64,000 bases of DNA from Parvibaculaceae bacterium Mf 1.05b.01 (GCA_000509225.1 BAOK01000001.1:1674001-1738000); one strand, 5' to 3'. Counted from the first letter of the stretch, positions 43,739 to 52,945 are shown. Numbers and translations: made by a program. Notes: generated by a model from the letters alone, not told the origin.

Positions 43739-45058
43739 TTACAAGCGTCGGATGGCGGGGTCGCCCGCGGTTCGCATGAGATCTGTTATGGCCCAGACAA
43801 GTGCGTCCAGTCGGTCGGGACTTTTGCCGCGGCCTGAGAAGTTGCACATCTGGTCTTCAAGCTCCGGCAAAGGTGCGAGATGCGACACCCTGCCCTGTTC
43901 ATAAAGCGCTGCCACTGGTTCAGCGCGGACTTTCTTGCCCCGCGTTGCGCGGACCTGGCGCACCGGAAGCGTTGGTGCCACATGGTGAAGCACGCTCGCC
44001 ACCATCTCACCGCCCTGGTTCACCTCGGCGATCACACGGTCTGCATCGAAATTCTCATAGGCCTCAGCGACCGCCTTCGCCCAGGCCGCCGGTTTGGCGC
44101 GGGCGCGTGAGCGATCTGCGATCACATAGAAACGATCGTCGCTCCCGAGCCCCGCAACCACAATGCCGCATTCATCCGCGCCTTCACCGGAGCTTGCTGG
44201 CGGGTCGACACCGATCACCACCCGCTCAAAATCGGGTGTGGACGCACTACGACAGCGTTCAACAAGCCCGCGTGTCCACAAGGCATCGGGATCATCTTCC
44301 AGTAATTCGCCATTTAGCTCCTGACGACCCAACCGCGTGCCTTCATATGTCTTGATCACGGTCGAGAAAAATGCGTCGGCGAGGTTCGCGCGGTTGTCGT
44401 AAGTTGTCGCCCGTGTCACAGCGACCCTGTCATCTGCCAAGAGGCTTCTGATCAAAGGAACGGCGCGGGGCGTTGATGTGACCACCTGGCGCGGATTGTC
44501 TCCCAGACGCAAACCAAACTGCAGCATGGACCAGGCTGCTTCCGCATCCGGCCATTTTGCAGCTTCATCGCTCCAGGCGGCGTCAAATTGTGGACCGCGC
44601 AACCCTTCGGGGTCACTCGCTGAATGCAAGCTTGCGACCGCTCCATTTGGCCACAGCAGGCGTCGGCGCGTTGCTTCGTAGCGTGGCCTTGTGTGGTCTG
44701 GTCCTAGCGCGCGCAAGCCCGACGTGCCTTCCACCATAACTTCGCGCGCGTCCGCATAACTCTCCCCCACCAGCGCAATGCGCCCGGCGCGTGCGGCTTT
44801 TACCTCGCCTGCAATCCACTCAGCGCCCGCCCGGGTCTTGCCCGCGCCGCGCCCACCCAGGATCAACCAGCTTGTCCAGTCCCCCGCCGGAGGCCATTGA
44901 CTGTCTCGCGCCCAGAAGCGCCAATCATGTGCTAGAAAGCTGAGCTCCTGGCGGCTCAATCCGCCAAGGAAGGCCTCAATCTGCGCTTGCGGTTGCGATG
45001 CGAGCCAGGCGGCGTGCCAGGTCTTGTCTGAGCACGTCGTCAGTCTTTGTGCCGTCAT
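43739..45058 (-). CDS. GTA terminase large subunit (g2-like)
   Basis: 439 residues. Packaging ATPase/nuclease. Walker A is GGRGAGKT near 68-75; the Walker-B-like acidic pair is in FDAAWSDEAAKWP. The nuclease part has VIGVDPPASSGEGADECGIV with metal-binding Asp and later DRVIAEVNQGGEMV. The start overlaps g1 by 83 bases; residues 1-27 are thus double coding, and the true start could be a later codon. In RcGTA this enzyme packages random chromosomal DNA by headful. Confidence 0.94.
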   Translation of the reverse strand: MTAQRLTTCSDKTWHAAWLASQPQAQIEAFLGGLSRQELSFLAHDWRFWARDSQWPPAGDWTSWLILGGRGAGKTRAGAEWIAGEVKAARAGRIALVGESYADAREVMVEGTSGLRALGPDHTRPRYEATRRRLLWPNGAVASLHSASDPEGLRGPQFDAAWSDEAAKWPDAEAAWSMLQFGLRLGDNPRQVVTSTPRAVPLIRSLLADDRVAVTRATTYDNRANLADAFFSTVIKTYEGTRLGRQELNGELLEDDPDALWTRGLVERCRSASTPDFERVVIGVDPPASSGEGADECGIVVAGLGSDDRFYVIADRSRARAKPAAWAKAVAEAYENFDADRVIAEVNQGGEMVASVLHHVAPTLPVRQVRATRGKKVRAEPVAALYEQGRVSHLAPLPELEDQMCNFSGRGKSPDRLDALVWAITDLMRTAGDPAIRRL

Positions 45059-45494
45059 TGCCGCCTGCTTTTTCTCTCATTCGTTTGGCTTCCGCGCGCT
45101 CAATAGCGGCCGCTCTTTTCAATTCAATCAACTTGTCGAGTGTGCGGGTCAGATTCGACAGAGTTCTCGCATCTCTTTCATGGTCCCGGCATTCCGCCGG
45201 TTCGGCCAGGCGCCACTCAATCTCAGCGATCTGTCTTTCAACGAGTGCTGTCAAGCGCCTGCGCAAGGTCGCCGGATCAGTGCTCCCCGGCGACCGCTTC
45301 TGCTTGCCCGCCTGCTCTCTTTCATATCGCAGTGGCCAGTTGTGACGCTGGGCATGCGCCACAATCTTCTGAACCGTGAGGCCATATATTTTTGCGGTAT
45401 TCGCAAGTTTTTCTTCGGTCTGATAAACCTGTTCTATATGCGCCCAGTCAACGGGTTTGGGTTCTTCCGTCTCGGGCGGCGTGGGAACAGTCAT
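44976..45494 (-). CDS. GTA small terminase-like protein (g1-like)
   Basis: 172 residues. An HTH-like N-terminal region (EKLANTAKIYGLTVQKIVAH) and helical C-terminal part (RRRLTALVERQIAEIEWRLA) fit RcGTA g1. It is the first gene of the cluster, so the main GTA promoter should lie just upstream (45495-45680). Confidence 0.87.
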   Translation of the reverse strand: MTVPTPPETEEPKPVDWAHIEQVYQTEEKLANTAKIYGLTVQKIVAHAQRHNWPLRYEREQAGKQKRSPGSTDPATLRRRLTALVERQIAEIEWRLAEPAECRDHERDARTLSNLTRTLDKLIELKRAAAIERAEAKRMREKAGGNDGTKTDDVLRQDLARRLARIATASAD

Positions 45495-45681
45495 GGAGCA
45501 GATTTCTGGAGATGAGTTGAGAGATAGGAAGGACCGTCACGATTTCAAGCTGGTGGCGGAAAAAATATTGACCACCGCTCTGTCGGAGGATGCTCACTGT
45601 TCTGATGCATTTCTGGAGATGGACTTTAGATGGGATCGGAGTGTTTCATGTTCAAGTATGAATTTGCATTTTTCGCAAATT
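45495..45681 (-). promoter_or_regulatory. Upstream region of the GTA cluster with repeats and a dyad
   Basis: Two copies of ATTTCTGGAGATG (plus-strand reading) start at 45502 and 45609. A perfect dyad, AATTTGC and GCAAATT around ATTTTTC, lies at 45661-45681 and reaches into the stop codon of the convergently oriented YcgN-like gene's 3' end. The block is AT-rich compared with its surroundings. RcGTA transcription depends on GafA binding upstream; these repeats are candidates for that function, by position only. Confidence 0.4.
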
Positions 45682-46144
45682 ATTTTCCTTGCTCAGGCCA
45701 GGTTACGATACGGCCTTCGAGGTCTGTCGGGTCAACCTCATCCTCGCTGACGGTTCGCCCGCGAACTGACATGCCTGCCAGGTGTACAGATTCCTTTTCC
45801 CCACTCACCAAAGGGTGCCACCAGGGCAGGTCTTCCCCATTTGCGAGCAATCGATAGGCGCAGGTGGAGGGCATCCAGTTCAATTGCTGCACATTCTTCG
45901 GCGTCAGCGTGACGCAGTCGGGCACTTTGACCGAGCGGTTGGGATAGTCGCCACACTGGCAGGTTTCGCAATCCAGGAGACTGCAGGAAATATCGGTATA
46001 TTCCAGCTCGCCCGTGTCTTCGTCTTCCAGTTTGATGAGGCAGCATTTCGCACATCCGTCGCAGAGGGATTCCCACTCCTCCCGGCTCATCTCGGTCATC
46101 TTTTTGGTTTGCCAGAAAGGTTGTTCGGTCAATTTCTTGTCCAT
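45680..46144 (-). CDS. YcgN family cysteine-cluster protein
   Basis: 154 residues. [20 protein letters not shown] and [20 protein letters not shown], together with PDCVTL and STCAYR, form the CxxCxxCC-type zinc/iron-chelating cluster of the UPF0260/YcgN family. Further family parts are [20 protein letters not shown] and WHPLVSG. The function is unknown. It lies upstream of the GTA on the same strand and next to PBP1A on the opposite strand. Confidence 0.93.
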   Translation of the reverse strand: MDKKLTEQPFWQTKKMTEMSREEWESLCDGCAKCCLIKLEDEDTGELEYTDISCSLLDCETCQCGDYPNRSVKVPDCVTLTPKNVQQLNWMPSTCAYRLLANGEDLPWWHPLVSGEKESVHLAGMSVRGRTVSEDEVDPTDLEGRIVTWPEQGK

Positions 46145-46329
46145 AAGGGTCCTGGATGGTCAGCACGGTAAGGCTCTACCGGAGTTTACGCTGATTTGGG
46201 GCCTGCGTGCACAGGCAAGACTTCAATTGTGCCGCGGCACAGGGCTTGCGATGTCTCCTCTCAGACAAATTTGCGGGGCCCCCGCTGTGCCATTCCGGCA
46301 CAGGTGCGTCCTATTGAAAGACCAAACCC

Positions 46330-48351
46330 GTGCGAGACGACGAAGAAAATCAAGAGCTGCCCCAAAAAGGCACCCGATCGCGTTCCTTCCTTTGGCGCGC
46401 CTTTGGCGTGCTCTTCTTTATTGGCAGTATTCTGTTCGGCATCCTGATCCTCGACACGCTGCCCAAAACGCAACGTCAGCTGCTTGGGCCCCTGGGGCCC
46501 GACGCGCTTGCGCTTACGGTCCTTGACCGGGATGGCGACGAGATCGCCAATCGTGGCGGGCGTTATGCCCCCATCGTACCGCTCAATGAAATGCCGGACT
46601 ATCTGGTGCTTGCGGTGCTCAGCACCGAAGACCGTCGTTTCTATGACCATTTCGGGTTTGATGTGTTTGGCATTGGCCGGGCCATTGCCGCCAATCTCAG
46701 CGCAGGGGGTGTTGTTCAAGGCGGCTCAACCATTACCCAGCAGCTTGCCAAGAATCTGTATCTTGGGTCCGAACGCACATTCTGGCGCAAGGCTCAGGAA
46801 GCGGTGATCACTGTCTGGCTTGAGTATGCCTATACCAAAGAGGACATCCTCACCCTCTATCTCAACCGGATCTATATGGGGGCGGGTGCCTATGGGTTTG
46901 AAGCCGCCTCACAGCATTATTTCGACAAGTCGGTTCGCGAAGTGAACCTTGCGGAAGCCGCCTTGCTTGCGGGGCTCATCAAGGCGCCGTCACGGTTTGC
47001 ACCCACCAATGATCTCTCCCGCGCCCAACGCCGCGCGGAGATTGTGCTCAGCACTCTGGTCGAGAACGGTGTTCTGACAGAAGGCGAGACATTCGCTGCG
47101 CGCGTGACACCGGCAACTATTATCAAGCGGGCGCCGCGTCAGGGGTCGCAATATTTTGTGGACTGGATTGCCTCAGAAGTCGCTAAAATCCTGCCCGGCA
47201 TGACGGGGCAACTCATCATCGAAACCACGCTTGATCCGGTGCAACAGGCCGCGGGCGAACTGTCTATTGCGGATGCGATCGCTGAGCGTGCGGCGAACCT
47301 GCCAGAAGATGTGGATGAGCCCCCAACCCAAGGCGCACTTGTCTCTATGGACCCGGACGGGGCACTTCGCGCCATGGTGGGTGGCCGGGATTATCTGGAG
47401 AGCCAGTTCAACCGCACCTTCCAGGCAGAACGCCAGCCAGGCTCCGCCTTTAAACCCTTTGTCTATCTTGCTGCGTTGGAGAATGGGCTCACACCTGAAT
47501 CCCGCGTGAGTGATCGCCCCATTAATGTCAATGGCTGGTCACCTCAGAACAATGGACGGTTCCGGGGCAATGTAAGCCTCCTCACGTCGATGAAGTATTC
47601 GATCAATACGGTTGCGGTGCGCCTGTCAGAACAGGTTGGTCGCCTCGAGGTCATTGAAGCCGCAGAGCGCCTTGGGATCACTTCGCCGCTTGCCTCTCAC
47701 CCCTCCATTGCGCTTGGGACGGAAGAAGTGACGCTGCTGGACCTCACCTCTTCCTACGCGGTGTTTGCAAATGGCGGTTTCAGAGCCAAGCCTTATGGCA
47801 TCAGACGCATTCTCAACCCAGACGGCGACATTCTATTTGAACAGCAATCGCTTGCCACGCGTGTGGTGGCCCCGGGAGCTGCACGGTCCATGAACTATCT
47901 GCTTTATCAGGTGATCCTCGGTGGGACAGGCTCCAACGCTGCCATAGGTGGGCGTCCTGCCGCTGGGAAAACGGGCACAAGCCAGGACGGGCGCGATATC
48001 TGGTTCGTAGGCTATACCGCTGACCAGGTTGCTGGTGTCTGGTTTGGCCACGACAATGCCTCGCCCATGGTCGATGCAGAAGGAGGGGGCCTCAGCGCCA
48101 CCACCTGGGCATCCTTCATGAAGTCGGTGCATGAAGGCATGCCGATTGCGGATCTTGCGGGCGGCAAGCCTGCCCCAATCCGCCGCGCGCAGCCGCGGAC
48201 AGCAGAGGACGAACCATCGGTGGCCACAGCCCCTCAGCCGGAACTTCATCGCTTTTACGTCTCGCTGTCGAACCTCTTCCGCGAGGCACACCGCAAACAG
48301 TTGAACCCGGGACCCGGGTTTAGACGGGGTGGCGAGACAATATCGCGTTAA
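46330..48351 (+). CDS. mrcA: Penicillin-binding protein 1A-like transglycosylase/transpeptidase
   Basis: 673 residues. Cytoplasmic basic tail, TM at about 20-42, glycosyltransferase domain (STEDRRFYDHFGFDVFGIGR with catalytic Glu, GGSTITQQLAKNLYL, RIYMGAGAYGFEAAS), then transpeptidase with Ser in PGSAFKPFVY, SMKYSIN and KTGTSQDGRD. It builds peptidoglycan at the inner membrane. Shorter than E. coli PBP1A because it lacks the OB insertion. The start is GTG 46330. Confidence 0.95.
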   Translation: MRDDEENQELPQKGTRSRSFLWRAFGVLFFIGSILFGILILDTLPKTQRQLLGPLGPDALALTVLDRDGDEIANRGGRYAPIVPLNEMPDYLVLAVLSTEDRRFYDHFGFDVFGIGRAIAANLSAGGVVQGGSTITQQLAKNLYLGSERTFWRKAQEAVITVWLEYAYTKEDILTLYLNRIYMGAGAYGFEAASQHYFDKSVREVNLAEAALLAGLIKAPSRFAPTNDLSRAQRRAEIVLSTLVENGVLTEGETFAARVTPATIIKRAPRQGSQYFVDWIASEVAKILPGMTGQLIIETTLDPVQQAAGELSIADAIAERAANLPEDVDEPPTQGALVSMDPDGALRAMVGGRDYLESQFNRTFQAERQPGSAFKPFVYLAALENGLTPESRVSDRPINVNGWSPQNNGRFRGNVSLLTSMKYSINTVAVRLSEQVGRLEVIEAAERLGITSPLASHPSIALGTEEVTLLDLTSSYAVFANGGFRAKPYGIRRILNPDGDILFEQQSLATRVVAPGAARSMNYLLYQVILGGTGSNAAIGGRPAAGKTGTSQDGRDIWFVGYTADQVAGVWFGHDNASPMVDAEGGGLSATTWASFMKSVHEGMPIADLAGGKPAPIRRAQPRTAEDEPSVATAPQPELHRFYVSLSNLFREAHRKQLNPGPGFRRGGETISR

Positions 48352-48448
48352 CTGCGCAGCGTGATCTCACTGGTGCTTTGTCTGGTTCTTTCTGGCCTCT
48401 GTGCTACAACCTCCCTTCGGGGACAATGATTGGGGAAGCTGGGAATCC

Positions 48449-49039
48449 ATGGTTTCAGGACTTCTAAAAGCTCTGGGCGTTTTGGTCGGCGCTCTCATTA
48501 TCGGATTGGGAACGACCTGGCTGTCGATCAATGCGGGTCTTGGGACTGCGCTTCAAAATGGCGCGTGGACAACAGACCCGGCCATCGGAAGCCCAACCGC
48601 AAGTCCCTATGCCCGCGCTGCGGTTGCCCGCGCCGGACTGCTGGCCCTCAATAAAAGTGAGACTGTGTACTTCACTGCCATACGCGATGACGCGGATGAG
48701 CCACTATCCACCAAATGCAGCTACCGCCTAGAAGGTACGCCGTTGGCAACACGCTGGTGGAGCATCACAGCCTACGGGGCAGACCATTACCTCATCCCCA
48801 ACGCTGCCAATCAATATAGCCAAGCCATGAACACGGTGACACGCAACGCAGAAAACGGCTTTACAATTTCTGTAAACCCCGACGGCAGCGGCGCGAACGG
48901 TATTCCCACCGGCTTTGATGGCACGGGTGAAGGAACGCCGTTTAGCCTGACTCTCAGGCTCTACAATCCTGAGGAAGAAACCTATTCGAACCTTGAGCGC
49001 CTGAGCCTTCCGACCATTGTGAAGGAGAGATGCTCATGA
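48449..49039 (+). CDS. DUF1214 domain-containing membrane-anchored protein
   Basis: 196 residues from ATG 48449. N-terminal TM (about 5-27), then a beta-sandwich with GAWTTDPAIGSPTASPYARA, YRLEGTPLATRWWSITAYGA and FTISVNPDGSGANGIPTGFD, the DUF1214 signature. The longer frame from 48401 is not supported. Coupled to the DUF1254 gene by ATGA. Role unknown. Confidence 0.9.
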   Translation: MVSGLLKALGVLVGALIIGLGTTWLSINAGLGTALQNGAWTTDPAIGSPTASPYARAAVARAGLLALNKSETVYFTAIRDDADEPLSTKCSYRLEGTPLATRWWSITAYGADHYLIPNAANQYSQAMNTVTRNAENGFTISVNPDGSGANGIPTGFDGTGEGTPFSLTLRLYNPEEETYSNLERLSLPTIVKERCS

Positions 49040-49560
49040 AACCCTGGCCCTATCTGCTCGCCGCCACGCTGATTTTGGGTGGCATCATCCACATCGTCAC
49101 GATCCTGGTCTTCCCGAGTTTTGTGATGGACCGCCTGATCTCTGGCGTTGAGGACCAGGTTGGGCTGGGCGTTGTCGCCCATGCGCCGCGCGCGACGTCT
49201 GAGAGCCGCACGGTGGTCCGGCCAAGCCCTGATCTCATCTATACGATCTGCGCATTTGATGTCTCAGAGAATCCGTTGCACATCTCCGCGCCTGTGCCCA
49301 AAGACACCTATTTCTCGCTCTCCATGTTCGCGGACAATACGGACAATTTCTTTGTGGTGAATGATCGTCAGCTTCCGAAAGAAACAGTAGAAGTGATCCT
49401 GGTGAAAAACGAGGATCAGGTTGAGGGCCTAGGTGGCGCGCCCATCGTCGTTGCGCCGTCAACGCGTGGGGTGGTTCTATTTCGCACACTCATTCAATCG
49501 GAAGAACGGTTTGAAGAGCTGAACGCCACCCGTCTCGAGGCCACCTGCGAGGTGATGTAG
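49036..49560 (+). CDS. DUF1254 domain-containing membrane-anchored protein
   Basis: 174 residues. TM at about 5-27, then SPDLIYTICAFDVSENPLHI and PVPKDTYFSLSMFADNTDNF, matching the DUF1254 pattern. The ATG at 49036 overlaps the previous stop and has GGAGAG upstream; ATG 49030 is an alternative. DUF1254 and DUF1214 are often fused; here they are split into two coupled genes. Confidence 0.9.
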   Translation: MKPWPYLLAATLILGGIIHIVTILVFPSFVMDRLISGVEDQVGLGVVAHAPRATSESRTVVRPSPDLIYTICAFDVSENPLHISAPVPKDTYFSLSMFADNTDNFFVVNDRQLPKETVEVILVKNEDQVEGLGGAPIVVAPSTRGVVLFRTLIQSEERFEELNATRLEATCEVM

Positions 49561-50111
49561 GGAGGACCGCCTGGGCGAACGGGGTCCTCTTCATGCTCAC
49601 CAGTTCCCAGTGCCATCGATAACAAGTGTGATGGCGCACAGCGTTTTGATCGAACTACACCGCTGACTGTCATTGCCCGATTTATTCGGGCAATCCAGGG
49701 GCGACAAGAGCTGACGTTGAGGGATCACGTGAACGTTGCTCGATAGTGGAAGGATGTGCGGCATCTTCTTATGTTATCCGATGCCGCACGCTTGGGATCC
49801 CTTACGCTGGACCACCCGAACAAGTCGGGTGGTGACACTTCTGTTTTTCGAGGGACCTCACTGGCCTCAGCTCGAGGGCCGGGGTCGTCATTGTTGTTTG
49901 CGGCCAAGCCAGCACCAAACTCACGTGTCATCCCGGCCTCCGAGCCGGGATCCATATGGTTTATCGCACTAATCGAGAGTCAGAATGGACCCCGGGTCAA
50001 GTCCGGGGTGACGGTTTGTTTGTGAATTAGGTATCCAGCACGCCTGACGGTTCACTTCAGTTTACATCTTTCCCCTGCTAAACTCCCGCCAATTATTCAG
50101 GTGGGGGTTTC
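49561..50111. repeat. Repeat-rich intergenic stretch without genes (family copies)
   Basis: Holds five dyads. Four are family members: 49669-49700 (GTCATTGCCCG ... CGGGCAATCC), 49808-49836 (TGGACCACCCG ... CGGGTGGTGAC), 49927-49953 (GTCATCCCGG ... CCGGGATCC) and 49986-50012 (TGGACCCCGGG ... CCGGGGTGAC). A separate hairpin with GTGCGGCAT/ATGCCGCAC arms is at 49756-49789. No ORF of note. A GGTGGGGG ribosome site for the next gene lies at the right end. Confidence 0.85.
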
Positions 50112-51170
50112 ATGGATCGTAATGTCCTGGTCGGCGCGGGTGCCGTCATTGTCGTTTTAGCGCTGCTGGTCTTTTCGCTCTATGTGCCGGGTGGTGCGCC
50201 ATCAGATGATGCTGACGCGCCGGAGCTGCGCCCCATCAGTTTTGTGACCGACTGGAAAGCACAAGCGGAACATGGCGGTTTTTATCAAGCACTCGCCAAT
50301 GGCTATTACGCGGATGCGGGCCTTGACGTCACCATTCGTCCCGGCGGCCCCGGCATAAATGTGCCGCAGCTTCTCGCGTCGGGCAGCGTGGATTTCGGCA
50401 TGGGATCGAACAGCTTCATTCCATTGAACATTGTCGCCGCCGACGCCGGCGCCAAAGCCGTGATGGCCTCTTTCCAGAAAGACCCACAGGTTCTCATCAC
50501 CCATCCCCGCGATGATGTGAAGACGCTGGAAGACATGCGCGGCATGCCCATCATGGTGTCCGACGCCACGATCAGCGCGTTCTGGGTCTGGCTGCGCTCG
50601 CGCTTTGGCTTCACCGACGATCAGATCCGCAAATATACGTTCAACCTGGCACCCTTCCTGGTAGATGAACGCGCCATCCAGCAGGGCTATCTTTCATCAG
50701 AACCCTATTCGATTGAAAAAGAAGCAGGTTTCACGCCACAAGTCTTCCTGCTCTCAGACCATGGCTATCCCGGCTATGCCACATTCATTCTCGCCAACAA
50801 TTCCATGATCGACCAGGAACCGGAACTGGTTCAGGCATTCGTAGATGCCACCATTATGGGCTGGGTCTCCTTTCTTTATGGGGACCCCTCGCCCGCAACC
50901 GCGCTCATCCTCGCCGACAATCCGGATATGGGCGAAGACGTGGTGGCGCAAGCCATCGAGAAACTGAAAGACTATGGCATTGCTGATTCAGGTGACGCGC
51001 TCACCCTTGGTGTTGGTGCGATGTCTGAAGAGCGGTGGCTAACCTTCTTCACGGTCATGTCGGAGAACGGTGTTTATGACCCGGCGCTCGACTGGCGCCA
51101 AGCCTACACACTTCAGTTCGTGAATAAGGGCGTGGGTCTTGATCTTAAAGAGCAGCTGACCGCTGAATGA
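50112..51170 (+). CDS. ABC transporter substrate-binding protein, NMT1/THI5-like
   Basis: 352 residues. An N-terminal TM or signal (about 5-24) is followed by ISFVTDWKAQAEHGGFYQAL, the start of the NMT1/THI5 type-2 periplasmic binding fold, then ADAGLDVTIRPGGPGINVPQ and DFGMGSNSFIPLNIV. Relatives bind thiamine precursors, sulfonates, taurine, nitrate or riboflavin-type ligands; the WKAQAEHGGFYQA segment is closest to the THI5/ThiY-like branch, but the ligand is not settled. Coupled to the ATPase gene by ATGA. Confidence 0.9.
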   Translation: MDRNVLVGAGAVIVVLALLVFSLYVPGGAPSDDADAPELRPISFVTDWKAQAEHGGFYQALANGYYADAGLDVTIRPGGPGINVPQLLASGSVDFGMGSNSFIPLNIVAADAGAKAVMASFQKDPQVLITHPRDDVKTLEDMRGMPIMVSDATISAFWVWLRSRFGFTDDQIRKYTFNLAPFLVDERAIQQGYLSSEPYSIEKEAGFTPQVFLLSDHGYPGYATFILANNSMIDQEPELVQAFVDATIMGWVSFLYGDPSPATALILADNPDMGEDVVAQAIEKLKDYGIADSGDALTLGVGAMSEERWLTFFTVMSENGVYDPALDWRQAYTLQFVNKGVGLDLKEQLTAE

Positions 51171-51955
51171 GCCCGCCTCCTCCTGCTCCCAACGGACCTC
51201 TTCTGACGCTTTCGGGTGTCAGCAAATCCTACAATGGAGATACGCCTGCAGTCGCTGACGTCTCTCTCTCCATTGAACGTGGCTCCTTCGTGTCCCTCGT
51301 AGGACCGTCGGGATGTGGCAAGAGTACGCTTCTCCGCCTCATTGCCGGCCTGCTCCAGCCGAGCCACGGCACACTCGACTGGGAGGATGGCGAGCGGCCC
51401 AATGATCTGGGCTTTGTTTTTCAGGACGCCACCCTCCTTCCCTGGGCGAGCGCCTTTGACAATGTCTATCTGCCATTAAAGCTTAAGGGCCTATCCCGGG
51501 ACGACGCAGACAGGCGCGTAAAAGACGCTCTCGCCCGCGTCGGATTGGCTGATGCGTCTGACAAACTGCCGCGCGAACTCTCAGGCGGTATGCGCATGCG
51601 GGTCTCCATCGCCCGCGCTCTCGTCACCGAGCCGCCTGTACTCCTGATGGATGAACCCTTTGCGGCTTTGGATGAATTCACGCGAGAGAAGCTCGACGAT
51701 GACCTGCTCACGCTTTGGCGCGATCTTGGCTGGACGGTGATCTTTGTCACCCATTCGGTCTATGAGAGTGTCTATCTCTCGGAGCGCATCCTGGTGATGA
51801 GTAGCGGCTCACATGGTTCTGGGGGCCCTGGTCAGATCGCGGATGACGTTCGCATTGACGCGCCCTACCCGCGCGGTCTCCCGTTCCGGCAATCGTCAGC
51901 CTATTTCGATCATTGCAAGGGAGTGTCTACGGCACTCCGGGACGGTGACGCATGA
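51167..51955 (+). CDS. ABC transporter ATP-binding protein
   Basis: 262 residues. Walker A GPSGCGKST near 45, Q-loop FVFQDATLLPW, signature LSGGM (with RMRVSIARALV), Walker B VLLMDEPFAALDE and switch His in FVTHSVYES. The nitrate/sulfonate/taurine importer subgroup. The C-terminal extension (about 215-262) is ordinary for the group. Overlaps both neighbours by 4 bases. Confidence 0.95.
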   Translation: MSPPPPAPNGPLLTLSGVSKSYNGDTPAVADVSLSIERGSFVSLVGPSGCGKSTLLRLIAGLLQPSHGTLDWEDGERPNDLGFVFQDATLLPWASAFDNVYLPLKLKGLSRDDADRRVKDALARVGLADASDKLPRELSGGMRMRVSIARALVTEPPVLLMDEPFAALDEFTREKLDDDLLTLWRDLGWTVIFVTHSVYESVYLSERILVMSSGSHGSGGPGQIADDVRIDAPYPRGLPFRQSSAYFDHCKGVSTALRDGDA

Positions 51956-52740
51956 GCATGCCGCTTTTTCGCATCCTTGTTCCCATCCTCGTGGGCATTG
52001 CCGCGCTTGGTGTTTGGGAGGCGGCTGTCACACTCGGCGATGTGCCGAAATTTGTGTTGCCTGCCCCCAGTGTCATCGGCACTGCCCTAATGGAGAATTT
52101 CGGAAGCCTTATGTCCGCGCTTTGGGTAACGCTCCGCATCACATTACTCGCCTTTGCGCTCGCCGTTGTGGGCGGTGTGGCACTCGCTATCCTCTTTTCC
52201 CAAAGCAGGCTCATTGAGATGGCCCTCTTTCCATATGCCATCATCCTGCAGGTGACCCCTGTCGTGGCCATCGCGCCCCTCGTTCTCATCTGGGTCGGCT
52301 TTGACAATGTGAACATGGCGCTCTTGATCCTTGCTTGGATTGTGGCCTTCTTCCCGATCCTGTCGAACACGACACTCGGCCTTCGATCTGTCGACCACAA
52401 TCTGATGGACCTTTTCACCCTCTATGGCGCGACGCGCTGGCAGCGCCTTTGGTCGCTGCAACTTCCGGCCGCGCTCCCTTTCATTCTGGGGGGCATGAAG
52501 ATTTCCGGCGGCCTTGCCCTCATCGGTGCGGTGGTCGCTGAATTCGTCGCGGGTTCCGGCTCGGGCACCGGACTTGCCTGGCGGATTATCGAGGCTGGCA
52601 ACCGCCTTCAAGTGCCCACCATGTTCGCTGCCCTGCTCCTGTTGTCGCTTCTGGGGATTGCGATCTTCTTTGCGCTCACCCTGCTGGAGCATCTGGCGCT
52701 ACGCCGCTGGCATGAAAGTGCTGTAAACCGCAGTTCTTGA
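51952..52740 (+). CDS. ABC transporter permease
   Basis: 262 residues with six TM helices. The EAA loop is in LYGATRWQRLWSLQLPAALP, followed by ILGGMKISGGLALIGAVVAE, the SsuC/TauC-type permease pattern. N-terminal APSVIGTALMENF is also typical. It completes a three-gene importer with the binding protein and ATPase. Confidence 0.94.
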   Translation: MSMPLFRILVPILVGIAALGVWEAAVTLGDVPKFVLPAPSVIGTALMENFGSLMSALWVTLRITLLAFALAVVGGVALAILFSQSRLIEMALFPYAIILQVTPVVAIAPLVLIWVGFDNVNMALLILAWIVAFFPILSNTTLGLRSVDHNLMDLFTLYGATRWQRLWSLQLPAALPFILGGMKISGGLALIGAVVAEFVAGSGSGTGLAWRIIEAGNRLQVPTMFAALLLLSLLGIAIFFALTLLEHLALRRWHESAVNRSS

Positions 52741-52794
52741 CAGTGGCGCAATATTTAGAGGGACAGGACATCCTGCGCCTGGCTGGAGGTCTTG

Positions 52795-52895
52795 TGGACC
52801 CCGGATCAGGTCCGGGGTGACAATGGTGTTTGCAGCAGGGGCCACGCCAATCTTTAATGTCATCCCGGCCCCCAATTCTTTGGGGAGCCGGGATC
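52795..52895. repeat. Dispersed palindromes left of the GIY-YIG gene
   Basis: Units at 52795-52821 (TGGACCCCGG ... CCGGGGTGAC) and 52859-52895 (GTCATCCCGG ... CCGGGATC, with an extra inner CCCC/GGGG stem). The second ends 50 bases before the nuclease ATG. Confidence 0.85.
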
Positions 52896-52945
52896 TATAC
52901 TGAGGTCGAATTACCTCATATTGGTGTGTTGGGCCCTGGGGTCTG

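Noticed and set aside
29304-45494. Prophage considered instead of GTA
   Set aside because: No integrase, repressor, replication or lysis cassette, and the gene order matches RcGTA exactly, including g3.5, g10.1 and the short tape measure.
45457-45750. A 97-codon plus-strand frame between the GTA and the YcgN-like gene
   Set aside because: It overlaps both neighbours in antisense, and the region is better explained as the GTA promoter. No fold-like pattern was seen.
49669-50012. CRISPR array considered for the repeat-rich gap
   Set aside because: Units are palindromes of varying stem and spacing, not constant direct repeats with unique spacers, and no cas gene is present.
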